Assembly (NCBI GenBank): GCA_019217005.1
Contig: JAHBNG010000022.1
Span: 92,161-156,160 of the forward strand
Direction of reading: 5' to 3'
From: Chloroflexi bacterium TSY
GTDB lineage: Bacteria; Chloroflexota; Anaerolineae; Caldilineales; Caldilineaceae
Length of the DNA: 64,000 bases
Under the pieces are notes generated by a model that worked only from the letters and a program-made list of their open reading frames with translations, made no database searches and was not told the origin of the DNA. The position numbers were made by a program, and so were the translations under genes. Shown here one piece after another: positions 9,287 through 19,179 of the stretch (the first letter of the stretch is position 1; each line of letters begins with the position of its first letter).

Positions 9287-10180
9287 TCACTTGATCAAAG
9301 GCAACAGCGTCTTGGCCGTCTCCTCCACCAGCCAACTGTAAAATTCTTCCGAAAGAACGCCGCTCCCATGATCTTCGATAAACTTAAGCTGTTCGGGGGT
9401 CAATTCAGCTTCTGCGTCAGCCATGGCGTTTTTGTAGGGATTGGCAGGCGTGCGGTCCAACGGGGCCACAAATTCGACCGTAATTGCGCCATCGTAACCA
9501 ATATCTTTGAGCGTTCCAATGATCTTTGGCCAATCTAAGGCACCCATCCCGCAGGCCATGCGATTGTTGTCAGCCACATGGAAGTCAACGAGTCGTTCCT
9601 TGGTGGAGCGGATCGCCTCATACATATCGGCTTCTTCGATGTTGAGATGGAACGTATCGATGCAAACACCACAATTGGGACCAACTGCTTCGGCTAAAAG
9701 CATGGCCTGATCGGCCCGATTGAGAAAATTGGTCTCAAAGCGATTGAGCGGTTCGAGCGCCATGCGGATGCCCTCTTTTTCGGCATGTGGATAGACCTCG
9801 CGCAGCCCATCAACCGCCCATCCCCACTCCATGTCGCCCGTAACGTCTGCAGGGGAAGTTACACGTCCGACTTCACCCGGCACAATAGTCATCTCATGAC
9901 CCTCCAACTCTTTGACCATCGTGATACAGTCTTTAAGATATTGGACTGAATTCTCGCGGACGGCAGCGTCATGGTTGACCAGGTCACGTCCTTCAAACAT
10001 TAGGCTGACTGACCCCCAGCATTTGAGGCCGTTATCATCCAATAGCTTCTTCACTTCTTTGGTGTCGAACACATCGGGTTCACCACTGATCTCAATACTC
10101 TCATAACCATACTTAGCCAAGCGTCGAATCGTTACCTCGATCGGCTCGGCGCGCATCCAATTGTGCATAGAAAGATGCAT
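9287..10180 (-). CDS. Sugar phosphate isomerase/epimerase, TIM barrel (AP-endonuclease-2 fold)
   Basis: A 297-residue single-domain barrel of the xylose isomerase-like family (tagatose/psicose 3-epimerase, IolE, hydroxypyruvate isomerase relatives). Putative metal ligands are visible in the usual order: Glu in IRMALEPLNRFETNF, Asp and His in GVCIDTFHLNIEE, His in LVDFHVADNNRMACG, and Glu near the end in GAITVEFVAPLD. Such enzymes interconvert ketoses or inositol intermediates. The substrate cannot be read from sequence, but a carbohydrate role fits the kinase genes beside it and the polyol importer at 22-28.5 kb. The start at 10180 has GGAGGA about 6 nt upstream. No lesions. Confidence 0.85.
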   Translation of the reverse strand: MHLSMHNWMRAEPIEVTIRRLAKYGYESIEISGEPDVFDTKEVKKLLDDNGLKCWGSVSLMFEGRDLVNHDAAVRENSVQYLKDCITMVKELEGHEMTIVPGEVGRVTSPADVTGDMEWGWAVDGLREVYPHAEKEGIRMALEPLNRFETNFLNRADQAMLLAEAVGPNCGVCIDTFHLNIEEADMYEAIRSTKERLVDFHVADNNRMACGMGALDWPKIIGTLKDIGYDGAITVEFVAPLDRTPANPYKNAMADAEAELTPEQLKFIEDHGSGVLSEEFYSWLVEETAKTLLPLIK

Positions 10181-10405
10181 AGATTCCTCCTCGAATTCAG
10201 ACTTTGGGATTACACCGTAAAGATATTCACGTCATGATAAAAGAGTATTCTAGAATTAACAAAATGGAGTAAGTCCAATATCTAAGGCTGATGTACCCCG
10301 GGCGATTCAGTACGGGTGTTGCCAATCAGTTTATAGGTAGAACATCTGTTTTCTGGTATACTTATGATATGAATAAGCAACTTTGATATGTTCCAGTTGT
10401 TGGAA

Positions 10406-10419
10406 ATTCTAATTAGAAT
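10406..10419. promoter_or_regulatory. 14-bp palindrome upstream of the four-gene operon
   Basis: ATTCTAATTAGAAT is a perfect palindrome that ends 18 bp before the first start codon. It lies in the 257-bp divergent region between the isomerase gene and the operon. A TATACT-like box lies about 50 bp further upstream (near 10355). An operator is plausible, but A+T-rich palindromes are common and no matching regulator gene is present. Confidence 0.3.
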
Positions 10420-10437
10420 CTCTATAAGGTTACATAA

Positions 10438-11817
10438 TTGGCTACTAAATATTGGAATACACCACAAAGTAGATCATTGGGACTTTTTACAGATCTACGC
10501 CTTTTCTATCAAGCTTTAGAAATTGCAAACGAAAGTGGAATTATCAACAACGAACTTCTGGAATCAGAACTTCCTCAACGTTTGCAAGGACTCAAGTATG
10601 TCGAAAAACAGAGCAACAGTGCAGCGCGTGATCTGATCCGCGAACTACGGAATTTCTACTGGATTGCCCCAAAAAACGGTCCTCATAAGCGTGCGCCTGA
10701 TCGAGCACAGCACATATTGACCCTTCAGGGCAAGGAAGTTCTGGCTCTTTATGAGTCGGGAGGCGAACGAGAATTTTTGCGGCGTTTATCAAGTGCAATG
10801 CAAAAACTATATACGATTCCTGGTTGGTTTGTTTATAGACTTTGGGAAATTAACCCTGATAGACAAGGTGAGATTGTAGTACCTGTCCCTCCGCGTGGTT
10901 GGAGTTCTAAATCACGTTTATGGGATGATAATGACTGGACAAGCGAATTGACCACTCAAACGCAAAAATCTTTAAAAATAATCAATGATGCTTGTCCTGG
11001 AGCAATGCCTATAGATGCTAATAATTGGGAATCGAAGGTACGATATGCATGGAATCGGCTTGGTGCTTTAAAGCCACGTCAGCCGCAAGACGCCCAAGAC
11101 AAAGGGCGTATTAAATATTCACCTCGTAGAAGATTGGCATTTGCGATGCGCGAAGCAGCAGTCAATTATTTATTTGGTAATTCTCCTCCTGGTTCAGAAA
11201 AAACTGATTTCGGTGTTGTTAAGCCCCCTCTTGCATCTAGAACATATATGGGCTGGTGTCCGAGGTTGGAGGCATTGGAATTAATATATTATACAGATGT
11301 TCATCCCGCTATTCCAGGAAGATTAATCTTCCCTACATCTGTTTTTCGAACAAACGGAGATGCAAATCGATTTGAAGTAGCAGGAGAGGAGCCAATTCGC
11401 GCACCAACTGGTCAAAAATTATGGCTACATAGACCACAGTGGAATTATATTAAAAGTGAGTTTTTTAACACCTTATACCGTGAACATCAAAGAGTTTATT
11501 CACGATTAGGTGCGTTATACGTTTCGATTCTGGATGTTCGAGATGAAGTTTGTCGTCAGCTTAGAATAAGTGGCGGCTGCTTTGATGAATATATTGAGTC
11601 AGCGTTACGTGAGTCGGTTCTACCGGGTTCACAATGGTCCATTTCTGTTGAAACCGATATACGTGAGGATCAGCGATCTGCGCCTCAATTATACCGCAGA
11701 CCTGTTTGGATTAGCGGAACACCCTATTCATTGATTGCTGTAACTGAAACAGAAAAACTTCGATCTTCCAATCTAAAATATCAAAAAGAAAACCTCCATA
11801 AGCGAGTAGTTACATGA
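10438..11817 (+). CDS. Operon gene 1: uncharacterised 459-residue protein, winged-helix-like N-terminus
   Basis: I do not recognise the family. Residues 1-110 look like a helical, winged-helix-type region (LFTDLRLFYQALEIANESGI, then ARDLIRELRNFYWIAP), ending in HILTLQGKEVLALYE, a pattern common in DNA-binding modules. The middle is basic (KYSPRRRLAFAMREAAVNYL) and the C-terminal 150 residues are mixed alpha/beta with the block VYSRLGALYVSILDVRDEV. No nuclease or ATPase motif was seen. The start is TTG at 10438 with AAGG about 7 nt upstream; no earlier ATG fits. The stop overlaps the ATPase gene in an ATGA, so the two are translationally coupled. It is the only clearly unbroken gene of the operon. 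G+C is lower than in the transporter genes. Confidence 0.65.
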   Translation: MATKYWNTPQSRSLGLFTDLRLFYQALEIANESGIINNELLESELPQRLQGLKYVEKQSNSAARDLIRELRNFYWIAPKNGPHKRAPDRAQHILTLQGKEVLALYESGGEREFLRRLSSAMQKLYTIPGWFVYRLWEINPDRQGEIVVPVPPRGWSSKSRLWDDNDWTSELTTQTQKSLKIINDACPGAMPIDANNWESKVRYAWNRLGALKPRQPQDAQDKGRIKYSPRRRLAFAMREAAVNYLFGNSPPGSEKTDFGVVKPPLASRTYMGWCPRLEALELIYYTDVHPAIPGRLIFPTSVFRTNGDANRFEVAGEEPIRAPTGQKLWLHRPQWNYIKSEFFNTLYREHQRVYSRLGALYVSILDVRDEVCRQLRISGGCFDEYIESALRESVLPGSQWSISVETDIREDQRSAPQLYRRPVWISGTPYSLIAVTETEKLRSSNLKYQKENLHKRVVT

Positions 11818-13356
11818 ATACAGATCTTTTTCGGAAGTCTACTGCTCGGAATCTAGACTGTGGCAATATTTTTGAGCGATTTGGTTTAACACAAAATCCT
11901 TTTCCAGATAAACCAAGTGTCACCATTGCTGCTCCTGATCCCAAACAAAATGGATCAATCTATCTGGAAAGCCTACGAGAATCGGAGCAGCTAAAATTCG
12001 ATCAACTATTGATTCCCAACTTGGAGAGACCTCAAGCTCGCTCTATTGCGTTTCTAATGGACTATGCTACTAGGAGAGGTCGTGGTATTGGTAAAACAGC
12101 CTTTTTATATCATCAACAAAAGCGAATTATGATGGACTTTGGAAACAAAATGAGCCAAGGTTCACATGTGTTATTTGCAGTCTATACCTTACCAAAACCA
12201 AACGGAGCCGTACGAAAGTTTGGACAATTTTGCGAGATGCTCTTAGAGGAAATGTCCTCTGATGACAACCCAATAGTTAGTATGGCTATTTGGAGATTAA
12301 GGGCCTTTTCTGATTTTGTTTCAGATGACATACTTGAATCCGTTGGTAACAAGCCTGATCAAACAATAGGAAACAATGAATGGTTACAAGGGCGAGAGGT
12401 AGATGTTTTTTGGAGTCTAAACAGAGAACTACGGACGCTACTGACAGGTGCTGACATAAATGAAACGTTAGTCGATACTCTAGTAAATCATGGTCACTCG
12501 CCTCATGAATTTCGTCGAAACTATCTAGATAAGTTATCCAGCACAGCATGGCGCACAGATGGGGCACAGATAATATTTGACGATCTTGTTAAATTGTTCA
12601 AATTAGCAGGGTTTGACAAAGGTATTTTCCTCATTGACGGGGGTGGTTCATTTTAGCTGGATAGATAGGTTTACACTTTTAGAAACAGAAAGAACGTTTA
12701 TATTCTCTGATTTCGCCGGTTCTCAGAGAGAAAACGGTCTCATATAGATTTTTGTCTATATATCAAAAGTGTAAACCTAATTTTGAACCACCCCCATTGA
12801 CGAGGTTGAAAAGATTGTTCAGCCACAAAATACGCAAGAACGAAGAACATTTACTGACTCGTTACGATATTATGTTATCGACAGAAATTGTGAAAATGCT
12901 CGGTCAACCTTTTACAGCTTTCTATTCACAATCCACCCCTATGTGCAAGAACTCTTGACACCTCACTGGGAGGCATCCGGCCTTGATCGTTTTGCAGCGC
13001 TTAGCCGAGAATTGGCATCTGAATATACAGTTTATCTTGACCCATTAAATCAAGAATCTGCTGTCCCACTTGCTAAAGTTTATTTAGATGAATTTAGAAT
13101 AAATCCTGAAGACAGAGATACTCTTTGGCCATTTACGGTTGAAGCAGTCAACGAAGCATTAATTGCAACAGGACGTGTTCCCGGTCGATTCCTTACCTTG
13201 CTTAATAATGCAATTGTCCGTGCTGTAAACGAGAAATGGGAAACAATTGACGTTAATCAGATACAAATTGTTTCTCAAATGAAGGCTCCTACAGAACCAG
13301 AAGAAATAGACACAATACAAGAACTGCAACCACCGCTCTCTAAGCTTAAAGAGTAA
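11814..13356 (+). pseudogene. Operon gene 2: AAA/Orc-like P-loop ATPase, MITE in the Walker B codons
   Basis: With the MITE and one target copy (163 bp) removed the frame is exactly 460 codons. It starts with FERFGLTQNPFPD, has a Walker A in ATRRGRGIGKTAFLYHQQ and a Walker B reconstructed across the insertion as GIFLIDEVEKIV. Later blocks include RSTFYSFLFTIHPYV and, near the C-terminus, TGRVPGRFLTLLNNAI, as in Orc/Cdc6-type AAA proteins. These features suggest a DNA- or partner-dependent ATP switch. As it stands translation ends at 12656 in MITE codons (LIDGGGSF), four residues past Walker B. Gene 1 overlaps it by ATGA and gene 3 begins 30 bp after its stop. The exact family is unknown. Confidence 0.75.
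12640..12794. mobile_element. 155-bp MITE, copy 2
   Basis: Identical by eye to the copy at 4303-4457, in the same orientation, with GGGGTGGTTCA / TGAACCACCCC termini. It is flanked by the 8-bp duplication CATTGACG (12632-12639 and 12795-12802). It disrupts the ATPase gene within the codons for the Walker B acidic residues. Confidence 0.92.
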
Positions 13357-13564
13357 GAAAAATTGTAAGTATAGATAAGTATAGAAATGGATATTCGATA
13401 TTACATCCCGCAAGAACTTAAAGAACACCTTTTGTATCACACCTTATTTTTGCGCAACGAGAGCGTGATTCTATTCGTTCATGCAACTAGAGGGGGTTTC
13501 TAATCGGCCTCTAGATAGGATTTCAAGCAAATCAGAAGGTCACGAGAATAAGGATGTGAACTTA

Positions 13565-15191
13565 GGGGCTGGTTCAGAAATAGGTTGACAAAGAAGAGAG
13601 TACGTTAACAAGAGAATAGGTTAGAGAAAGAGGCTCCTGTTCAGGCAAAATAAGGGTGTTCAGACCAAAATAGCCAAAAAGGAGCCTCTAAATGTCAGAG
13701 TATCGAACAGACCCCCTATCATTGTCAACCCGAATCGATCTTGCGTTGGAAATGCTCAACCCGAATCGAGAGTGGGGGAGAGTGAGCGAACTGTCAACGG
13801 CGTACAATGTGTCTCGAACGTGGCTCTATAAGTTGAGAGAGCGGTGAAGCGGCGCTGAAAGCGATCTTGTCGCCAGTGAGTCCAGGACCGCAGCCGAAAA
13901 GCCATGTGATCGAAGTGGATGAGACGTTCATCCGACGAACCATAACGGTGTTGCCGATGCTGCGAGGAAGCGTACGAGATATCCAAAGGGGGTTGGGGTT
14001 GCTGCTAGGTGTGGAGCGGTCGGTGGGATTCATCCAAGGGACGCTGGCGGAAGTTGGAGAACTGGCATCGGCGTACAATGAGAGCATGGTGCCGACGCTG
14101 CCGGTGTTGGGGGAAGCGGATGAAATTTTCTGTGGCGACCAACCGTGCCTGACGGTGGTGGACGGAGCATCGTTTGCGCTGTTGAATATCTCAGCAGCCG
14201 ATGCCCGAGATGAAACAACATGGGGGTTGAAGTTTCTCGAATTGCTCGAGCGAGGCATCACCTTTGATGACTTGGTGACCGATGGGGCTTTGGGCATTCA
14301 GGCAGGAGCCAAGGCAGCGGGGATGAATGCGCCACACTCCTATGACCTCTTTCACCAAATGCAGAATGGCACCAAAATCACCCAACGTCTGGAGAGAAAT
14401 GGACCAGGCCATGACCGACCGTGACGTAGCAAGAGTTGGACGAGCAGACTGCTCCTGCACGTCGCCCTGGGCGACCACGCAAATGCACAGTGACTCTCGA
14501 GGTTGCCGACCAAACGGTGCTGACAGCAGTTGACTTGCACGAGAACTGGACATGGCTTCTCCGAACGGTCCGTCAGGCACTGGAGCCGATTTCACCGACC
14601 GGGCAGCTTGTCAACACAGATGCCGCGCAACAAACCATTCTGGCTGCCACCCAACTTATGATGGAGATGAACCGCGATGAAATTGCACACTTTGCCACCC
14701 AACTGCAGCAGAATCTACCTACATTGCTGGCTCCCCTCCGCCAGAACCTCTCACCTGAGTACGAAGCCTTCATCACACACCTCTGGACTTATCGCCATGA
14801 CCATCAACTTCCCATTGAACAGCTTTTCCCTCCCTCATTGCAGCCTATGGCTCTTGCCTTCTGGCATGCACTGGATCGCTTCCATCGGGCTTCTTCTCTA
14901 GCTGAATCCTTTCATGCTTGGCTCAGGCCCTTTCTTGCAATCCATCGCTCTTTGCCCGATTGGTTGGCCACTCTTTTACAGCTCTTTTGGAATCATCGCA
15001 CCTTCTCACGTGGCAAACGCTCCGGTCACTCACCCTTAGAACTGGCTACCGATTCCTATGTCCCTTCTTTGGCTGACGCCCTTGATGCCATTCTTCAGCC
15101 TCAACAGCAACTGGCTCTTTAACCTATTCTCTTTTTAACGTGCCCATTTCAATTTTGTAAACCTAACTCATCCCTTGTTCTGAACCTGCCC
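13565..15191 (+). mobile_element. IS with GGGC(A/T)GGTTCAGAA ends, family not assigned
   Basis: Termini GGGGCTGGTTCAGAA at 13565 and TTCTGAACCTGCCC ending at 15191 are imperfect inverted repeats. A second inner pair is AGAGAATAGGTTA / TAACCTATTCTCT. The 7-bp duplication GAACTTA is at 13558-13564 and 15192-15198. It lies within the IS1380-like element. Confidence 0.88.
13692..15122 (+). pseudogene. DDE-type transposase of the inserted IS, frame-broken
   Basis: The ATG at 13692 (MSEYRTDPLSLSTRIDLALE) opens a helix-turn-helix region (SELSTAYNVSRTWLYKLRER). A missing G near 13843 ends that frame, and the core continues at 13867-14424 with VIEVDETFIRRT, EADEIFCGDQPCLTVVDG (probable catalytic Asp) and FDDLVTDGALGIQAG. 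A second break near 14405 leads to the 14436-15122 frame, with SSLAESFHAWLRPFLAIHRS carrying the likely third acidic residue. At least two single-base lesions make it inactive as written. The family resembles transposases annotated with DUF6399; I am not sure of an IS family name. Confidence 0.65.
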
Positions 15192-16916
15192 GAACTTAGC
15201 AGGTCAATCCGTGAAAGTGAGCCGTTCTGAAAAGAGAGAAAACCAGGTATTTGTAATAGATCTCGAACAATTCGTTTCTGCCGGAAAGGTTCAAATCTAG
15301 TATCCACGAGAGCTTGCTGATGGAAATGGCCTATCAAATTATGCGCCAAATCAGCCAAAAGGATAAGAGATTTTTGAGCTAGAAATAGGGTCTTGCGACG
15401 AGAAGCTAAGTGTAACCCCATTTTATCATTACGGAATTGTTCGATTTCAGCCGCACCTCGATTGTCATAATATGAAATGAAGTGACGCTTGGATGGCAAT
15501 TTGATGGTCGAAATGTAGTAACTGACACAAATTTGCTCGTTTTCACTCTTTTTTGAGAAAATGCGTACAGGGCGATTAAACTTGATAGGTGATGGAATTT
15601 CAGCCAGAAAGACGTCACCGCAAGGATCCCATCGAGTCACCTGTTGCGCCCACAGATGGGCACGACGGTTGAGTTGCCCTTCATCATAAATTGATAGTTG
15701 CGGTTGAGCAGCCACCGAATATTTTCTTCACTACCTGCACCGCCATCGGTGCGCCAGACGACTCGCTCGCGTTTTTCTCGTCTAACTCTAATGAACTTTC
15801 CGTGGCAAGCACGGCTGGCTGAAACGATGGAGCTGTATGCTGACTCCCTGGATAGAGGTCTGACCAAACCGTTTCATGGTATTTAACCGAACTTACACGG
15901 ACCAATTGGCGTCCCGTTGCGTTTTTTTGCCGCTAAAATAGCCTTTTTGACTTTTCTGTGCCTTTTTGCCGCATGGTAATCCGGATAGGTCAAAGTCTAA
16001 CCACAAGAACCCTCGCCAATCGTGGTTGTGTATTTGGCTTAGAGGCTTGCAGATTTCGCTGACCACACTCTCTAATTGACCGATATTCATTAGAGTTAGG
16101 GCGTCTAATGTACGAGACATATTTGATTGCTCACTAAGCTGCTCCATCCCATAAATTTTCGCAAGGAGTCTTTCTGGTCTGACCTTTGTATTGAACTCAG
16201 TCAGCGTTGCGCAACCACATAATATGCTAACCAGCACCTGTTCCAACTTACTTGCTGGTGTATATTCATACGTTTTGACCGGTATTTCGATCTTCTTCAA
16301 CGCAGTTAGCACTTTCTCTTGATGGTAGTGTGCCAGCAACGCAGCTAATGGTGCATACTGAGTATTGCTGATCTCGTTCGTTAGTCCGAATTCTATTGCC
16401 ATGAATGCCTCCTTGGATCGGGTATCTCTAATGAATTTCTTTGAGGCTATCCTTTTTTCGGCATTTTGACGAATTTGATCGAATAGAATCAGGCTCTTAT
16501 TGCGTCAACGAATAGAATTCCCTTCCCGTTGCGCAAAAATAAGGTCACAAAGTTTCTGTTGATCTAAAGGAGCATGAATGTATGGCTATTTGTTCGATCT
16601 CTGACTTAATCGAACTATGTGAAAAGATGAAAAAGGATCTCTCGGCGGACGGGTATGATACGTTTCGCGAGCGCATTAGCCAATTGGAACCAATGGAATT
16701 TGAAGAGGATTTTCTGTGGATAGCATATCTCGATAGAGAGGATCTTCTATTTTCGCTATTTGAGGAGGATGGCGAATTGTGGAATGAAGCAGCGCAATCC
16801 AATATTCCACCGTTGCATTCTGTACGCTTGTTATCTTTGCGACCTACAGATTCAAGATGGTGGGATGACAAATGCTACACTCAAATGATAGAAATTTATG
16901 AGGCAGCCGTTGGTCA

Positions 16917-17429
16917 ATGACAGATATTTTACTTGACACAAATGTGCTCGCTGATCTCTTATCTATCTTTTTTTCTGAAAATTACCGAGCAAGCCGTCGA
17001 TTTCAACCATATCAAACAATTTCTAGAGAATTAGCAAGACGAATCAACCAAATTGTTCTTTGGCATGATGATAATGGATATGATGGCGAAGACAGCCCTC
17101 AAGGATTGATCATTTCGTCCTCATTTGCATTTGTTGAAATCGCACGTCAATTTCAGGCAATAGCAAATGATAGGTTCACATTAGCGCAGTTCCAATCATT
17201 CATAGCACAACCACCACCCTGGTTTTTTATATCCGCACTTGATGAAAGTATCCTCAAACATTTATCTTACTTACCTGGTGAGGTAATCATCCCAAACGGT
17301 CGGGTTAAGTCCATAGAATTGGCTGACGCTCTACATATCGCTACTGCTTTAAGTAGAGATAATTGACAAATTGCGATTACTGATTCTGTCCTCCGATCAA
17401 TTGACATGATAGCAGACAAATTAGTGTAA
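16917..17429 (+). pseudogene. Operon gene 4: PIN-domain ribonuclease-like protein with a premature TGA
   Basis: Starts in an ATGA overlap with gene 3. The N-terminus ILLDTNVLADLL holds the first PIN acidic residue, SSSFAFVEIARQF the conserved Glu region, and SIELADALHIATAL the later Asp cluster. A TGA at 17364-17366 ends the 149-residue frame just before QIAITDSVLRSIDM, which contains the last PIN strand and its Asp (ITDS); the same frame then runs to TAA at 17429. So the ORF either loses its last metal ligand or has suffered a recent nonsense mutation. PIN proteins of this size are usually RNA-cleaving toxins or effectors; in this operon that would make it the effector, which is inference. 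Confidence 0.7.
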
Positions 17430-17543
17430 CTGACAGAGAATGTCGCACTGGCAAAAATAAGATTGAAAATTGGATAAGTTGCGCATGTCAATCTGAGTAC
17501 AACGAAGAATCTATGCATAACTCATTTAGTTCTCTTTTCTTAG

Positions 17544-19156
17544 TACTACTGTGCATCAAGTAAAGGCTCGATAATGTTCGATTTTTGCACAAGATAATGC
17601 GAGCGTTTAGCGGAAGCAAGACGACGTTGCTTGTAGCGAAGGCGCTCGATAGTCTCAGCGAGTGTCAAGACAGGTTTAGGCAGAACGGCATGGAGAAGTT
17701 CAACAACCTGTGGCAAAGTGAGAGCGGGGGCATCATATTTGAGGAAAAACTGAGAACGAGCCAAGAAACCAAAGGCCAAAATGACTAAGGTCATATGATG
17801 ATGCCAACCGAGCCAACTGCGAGTTTCATATTCGTTGAGTCCGAGAAACTGCTTGGCTTGTTCAAAAATGGTTTCAATGGGCCAACGCAAAGCAGAAACA
17901 GTGGCGAAGTCATCCAAGGAAGTCTCAAGGGGGTGCATTGGAGAGAAAGTATTGCAGAGAGCAATCGGGATTGCGGCGGACGATGAGCCAGAGAGCAGAA
18001 CCGGGGAGCCCATTGCGGACAGAGACAATGCGGCGACAAGCAATGGAAGCAACGATGAAGCCCTTGGAGCCCTCTTTGAGAACATGCTGTTGCCACTCAT
18101 GCTCCTGGAAGGTGTCAGCGAGTTGAGCAACGGTGAGAGGCGTAGGTTCACCAGGCCGGACGCGGAGCTTGGAAGCTTTGCGCCCGCGTCCAGATGATGC
18201 GGGCAGATAGGTCTGGGGGCTGGAGGTCCAGACACGAGTCTCTTTGGGCACTTCAGCAAAGTAGCTGTAAGCGGTTTGGCCATCAATGCAGTCAAGCAGA
18301 TGAGTATCTTTGCCAAAGGCTTCATCCATAGTGATCCAGCGGATGGGCAACGCACCCAGGGCGTGCGTCTGCTCAATCATGGACCAAGCCAATTCATTTT
18401 TTGTTTGGAAGGTCAGGTCAGTGGGAAGACCGGTTTTGTACCGCTTCTCTGCATACTCATCACTAAACCATTCTTGGGGGATATACAACCGACAGTTCAG
18501 TAAGGTATAGCCATGAGAGCTATTATATCCCAGGAAGACTCCGGCTTGACAGTTGGCGATCTTGCCCAGTTCGCCACACCGCTGCCGCTTGACGCCCACT
18601 GACTCTTCTCCTTGCTTGGGAATGTCGCTCCCATCCAGGAGTAAGACGCCATTTGCGTCTCCCAACAACTCACCTGTCTGTCGAGTATGTTCCGCCAGCA
18701 TCGCTTCACCGCTCCAGCGGCTCTGACCCACAAAGCTTTGCAGGGGGCGTACACCCGATTCTCCTACTGTCGCCAGCGCGATGTTCTCGGCCGATTTGCG
18801 TTTGATTTCGGGGTCTAACAAGCCTCGCATGTAGTGGTACGCATGCTCTCTCTGAGCCACATGGCTGAAGTATGGACTATATATGGCATGATACTCCTGG
18901 AGTTGGTCGGCCAGTGCCGCCAGTTGCTCTTCTGTCAGTTCCAGCAGCGGCGGGCTTTCCAGTTGGCTGTAGTCATATTGATTGACTGCTTGAGCAAGTT
19001 TCATCTTGATTTCCTTTCATCGAAGACTGCTTCATTTTATTGGCTCTTCAGTCTATCTCATTTTTCCTTTGCATTCTGTTTGCGTTTTGTTAGCAATATG
19101 CCCAGAAATATAACGAATTTCCTTTGTGTTTCACAATATATTGCTGCACAGTAGTA
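17544..19156 (-). mobile_element. IS701-family element
   Basis: Ends TACTACTGTGCA at 17544 and TGCACAGTAGTA ending at 19156 are perfect inverted repeats. The 4-bp duplication TTAG lies at 17540-17543 and 19157-19160, as expected for IS701. It sits just beyond the PIN gene. Confidence 0.9.
17546..19004 (-). pseudogene. IS701 transposase, one frameshift
   Basis: The N-terminal frame (19004-17925) has VLLLDGSDIPKQGEESVGV with the first catalytic Asp and RWITMDEAFGKDTHLL with the second. The frame breaks at a C5 run near 17930 (C4 would keep NAPLET in frame). The rest (to 17546) carries ALRWPIETIFEQAKQFLGLN with the third acidic residue and EYETRSWLGWHHHMTLVILA. A single extra base separates the two halves, so the lesion is minimal and may be recent or a homopolymer error. 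The start at 19004 is supported by AAGGAAATC about 6 nt upstream. Confidence 0.85.
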
Positions 19157-19179
19157 TTAGGCCAATCCAAAAAATAAAA

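Larger units (their letters stand above)
13500..16402 (-). pseudogene. IS4-superfamily DDE transposase (IS1380-like), frame-broken and split
   Basis: The frame opens at 16402 (MAIEFGLTNEISNTQYAPLA) and carries the first catalytic region in WRGFLWLDFDLSGLPCGKK. It then breaks several times: the next parts are visible in the 15905-15637 frames, and the C-terminal third at 15715-15192 has FISYYDNRGAAEIEQFRNDK, the expected block around the catalytic Glu, and RIVRDLLQIPG. After the inserted IS and one GAACTTA copy are removed, the last codons read RIDLLSSHPYSRDLLICLKS and stop at 13500. Many frameshifts make this an old, inactive copy. Confidence 0.75.
13442..16544 (-). mobile_element. IS1380-like element, itself split by another IS
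   Basis: Inverted ends: CCTTATTTTTGCGCAACG at 13442 and its complement CGTTGCGCAAAAATAAGG ending at 16544, with a second matching block CTATTCGTT / AACGAATAG inside. The duplication TCACA lies at 13437-13441 and 16545-16549. The family label is tentative. A second IS (13565-15191) is inserted in its transposase gene. It interrupts gene 3 of the four-gene operon. Confidence 0.85.
13387..16920 (+). pseudogene. Operon gene 3: small acidic protein, split by an IS
   Basis: Joining 13387-13441 to 16550-16920 across the TCACA duplication gives one open frame of 141 residues beginning MDIRYYIPQELKEHLLYHK. The body is acidic (MEFEEDFLWIAYLDREDLLF and SLFEEDGELWNEAAQ), with Trp-rich segments such as SRWWDDKCYTQM. 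The 3' half alone would start at an internal Met near 16582. I recognise no family. It starts 30 bp after the ATPase stop and its own stop overlaps the PIN gene in an ATGA, so it was part of the same transcript. Its place directly before a PIN-domain gene is where an antitoxin or adaptor might sit; that is inference. Confidence 0.65.
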
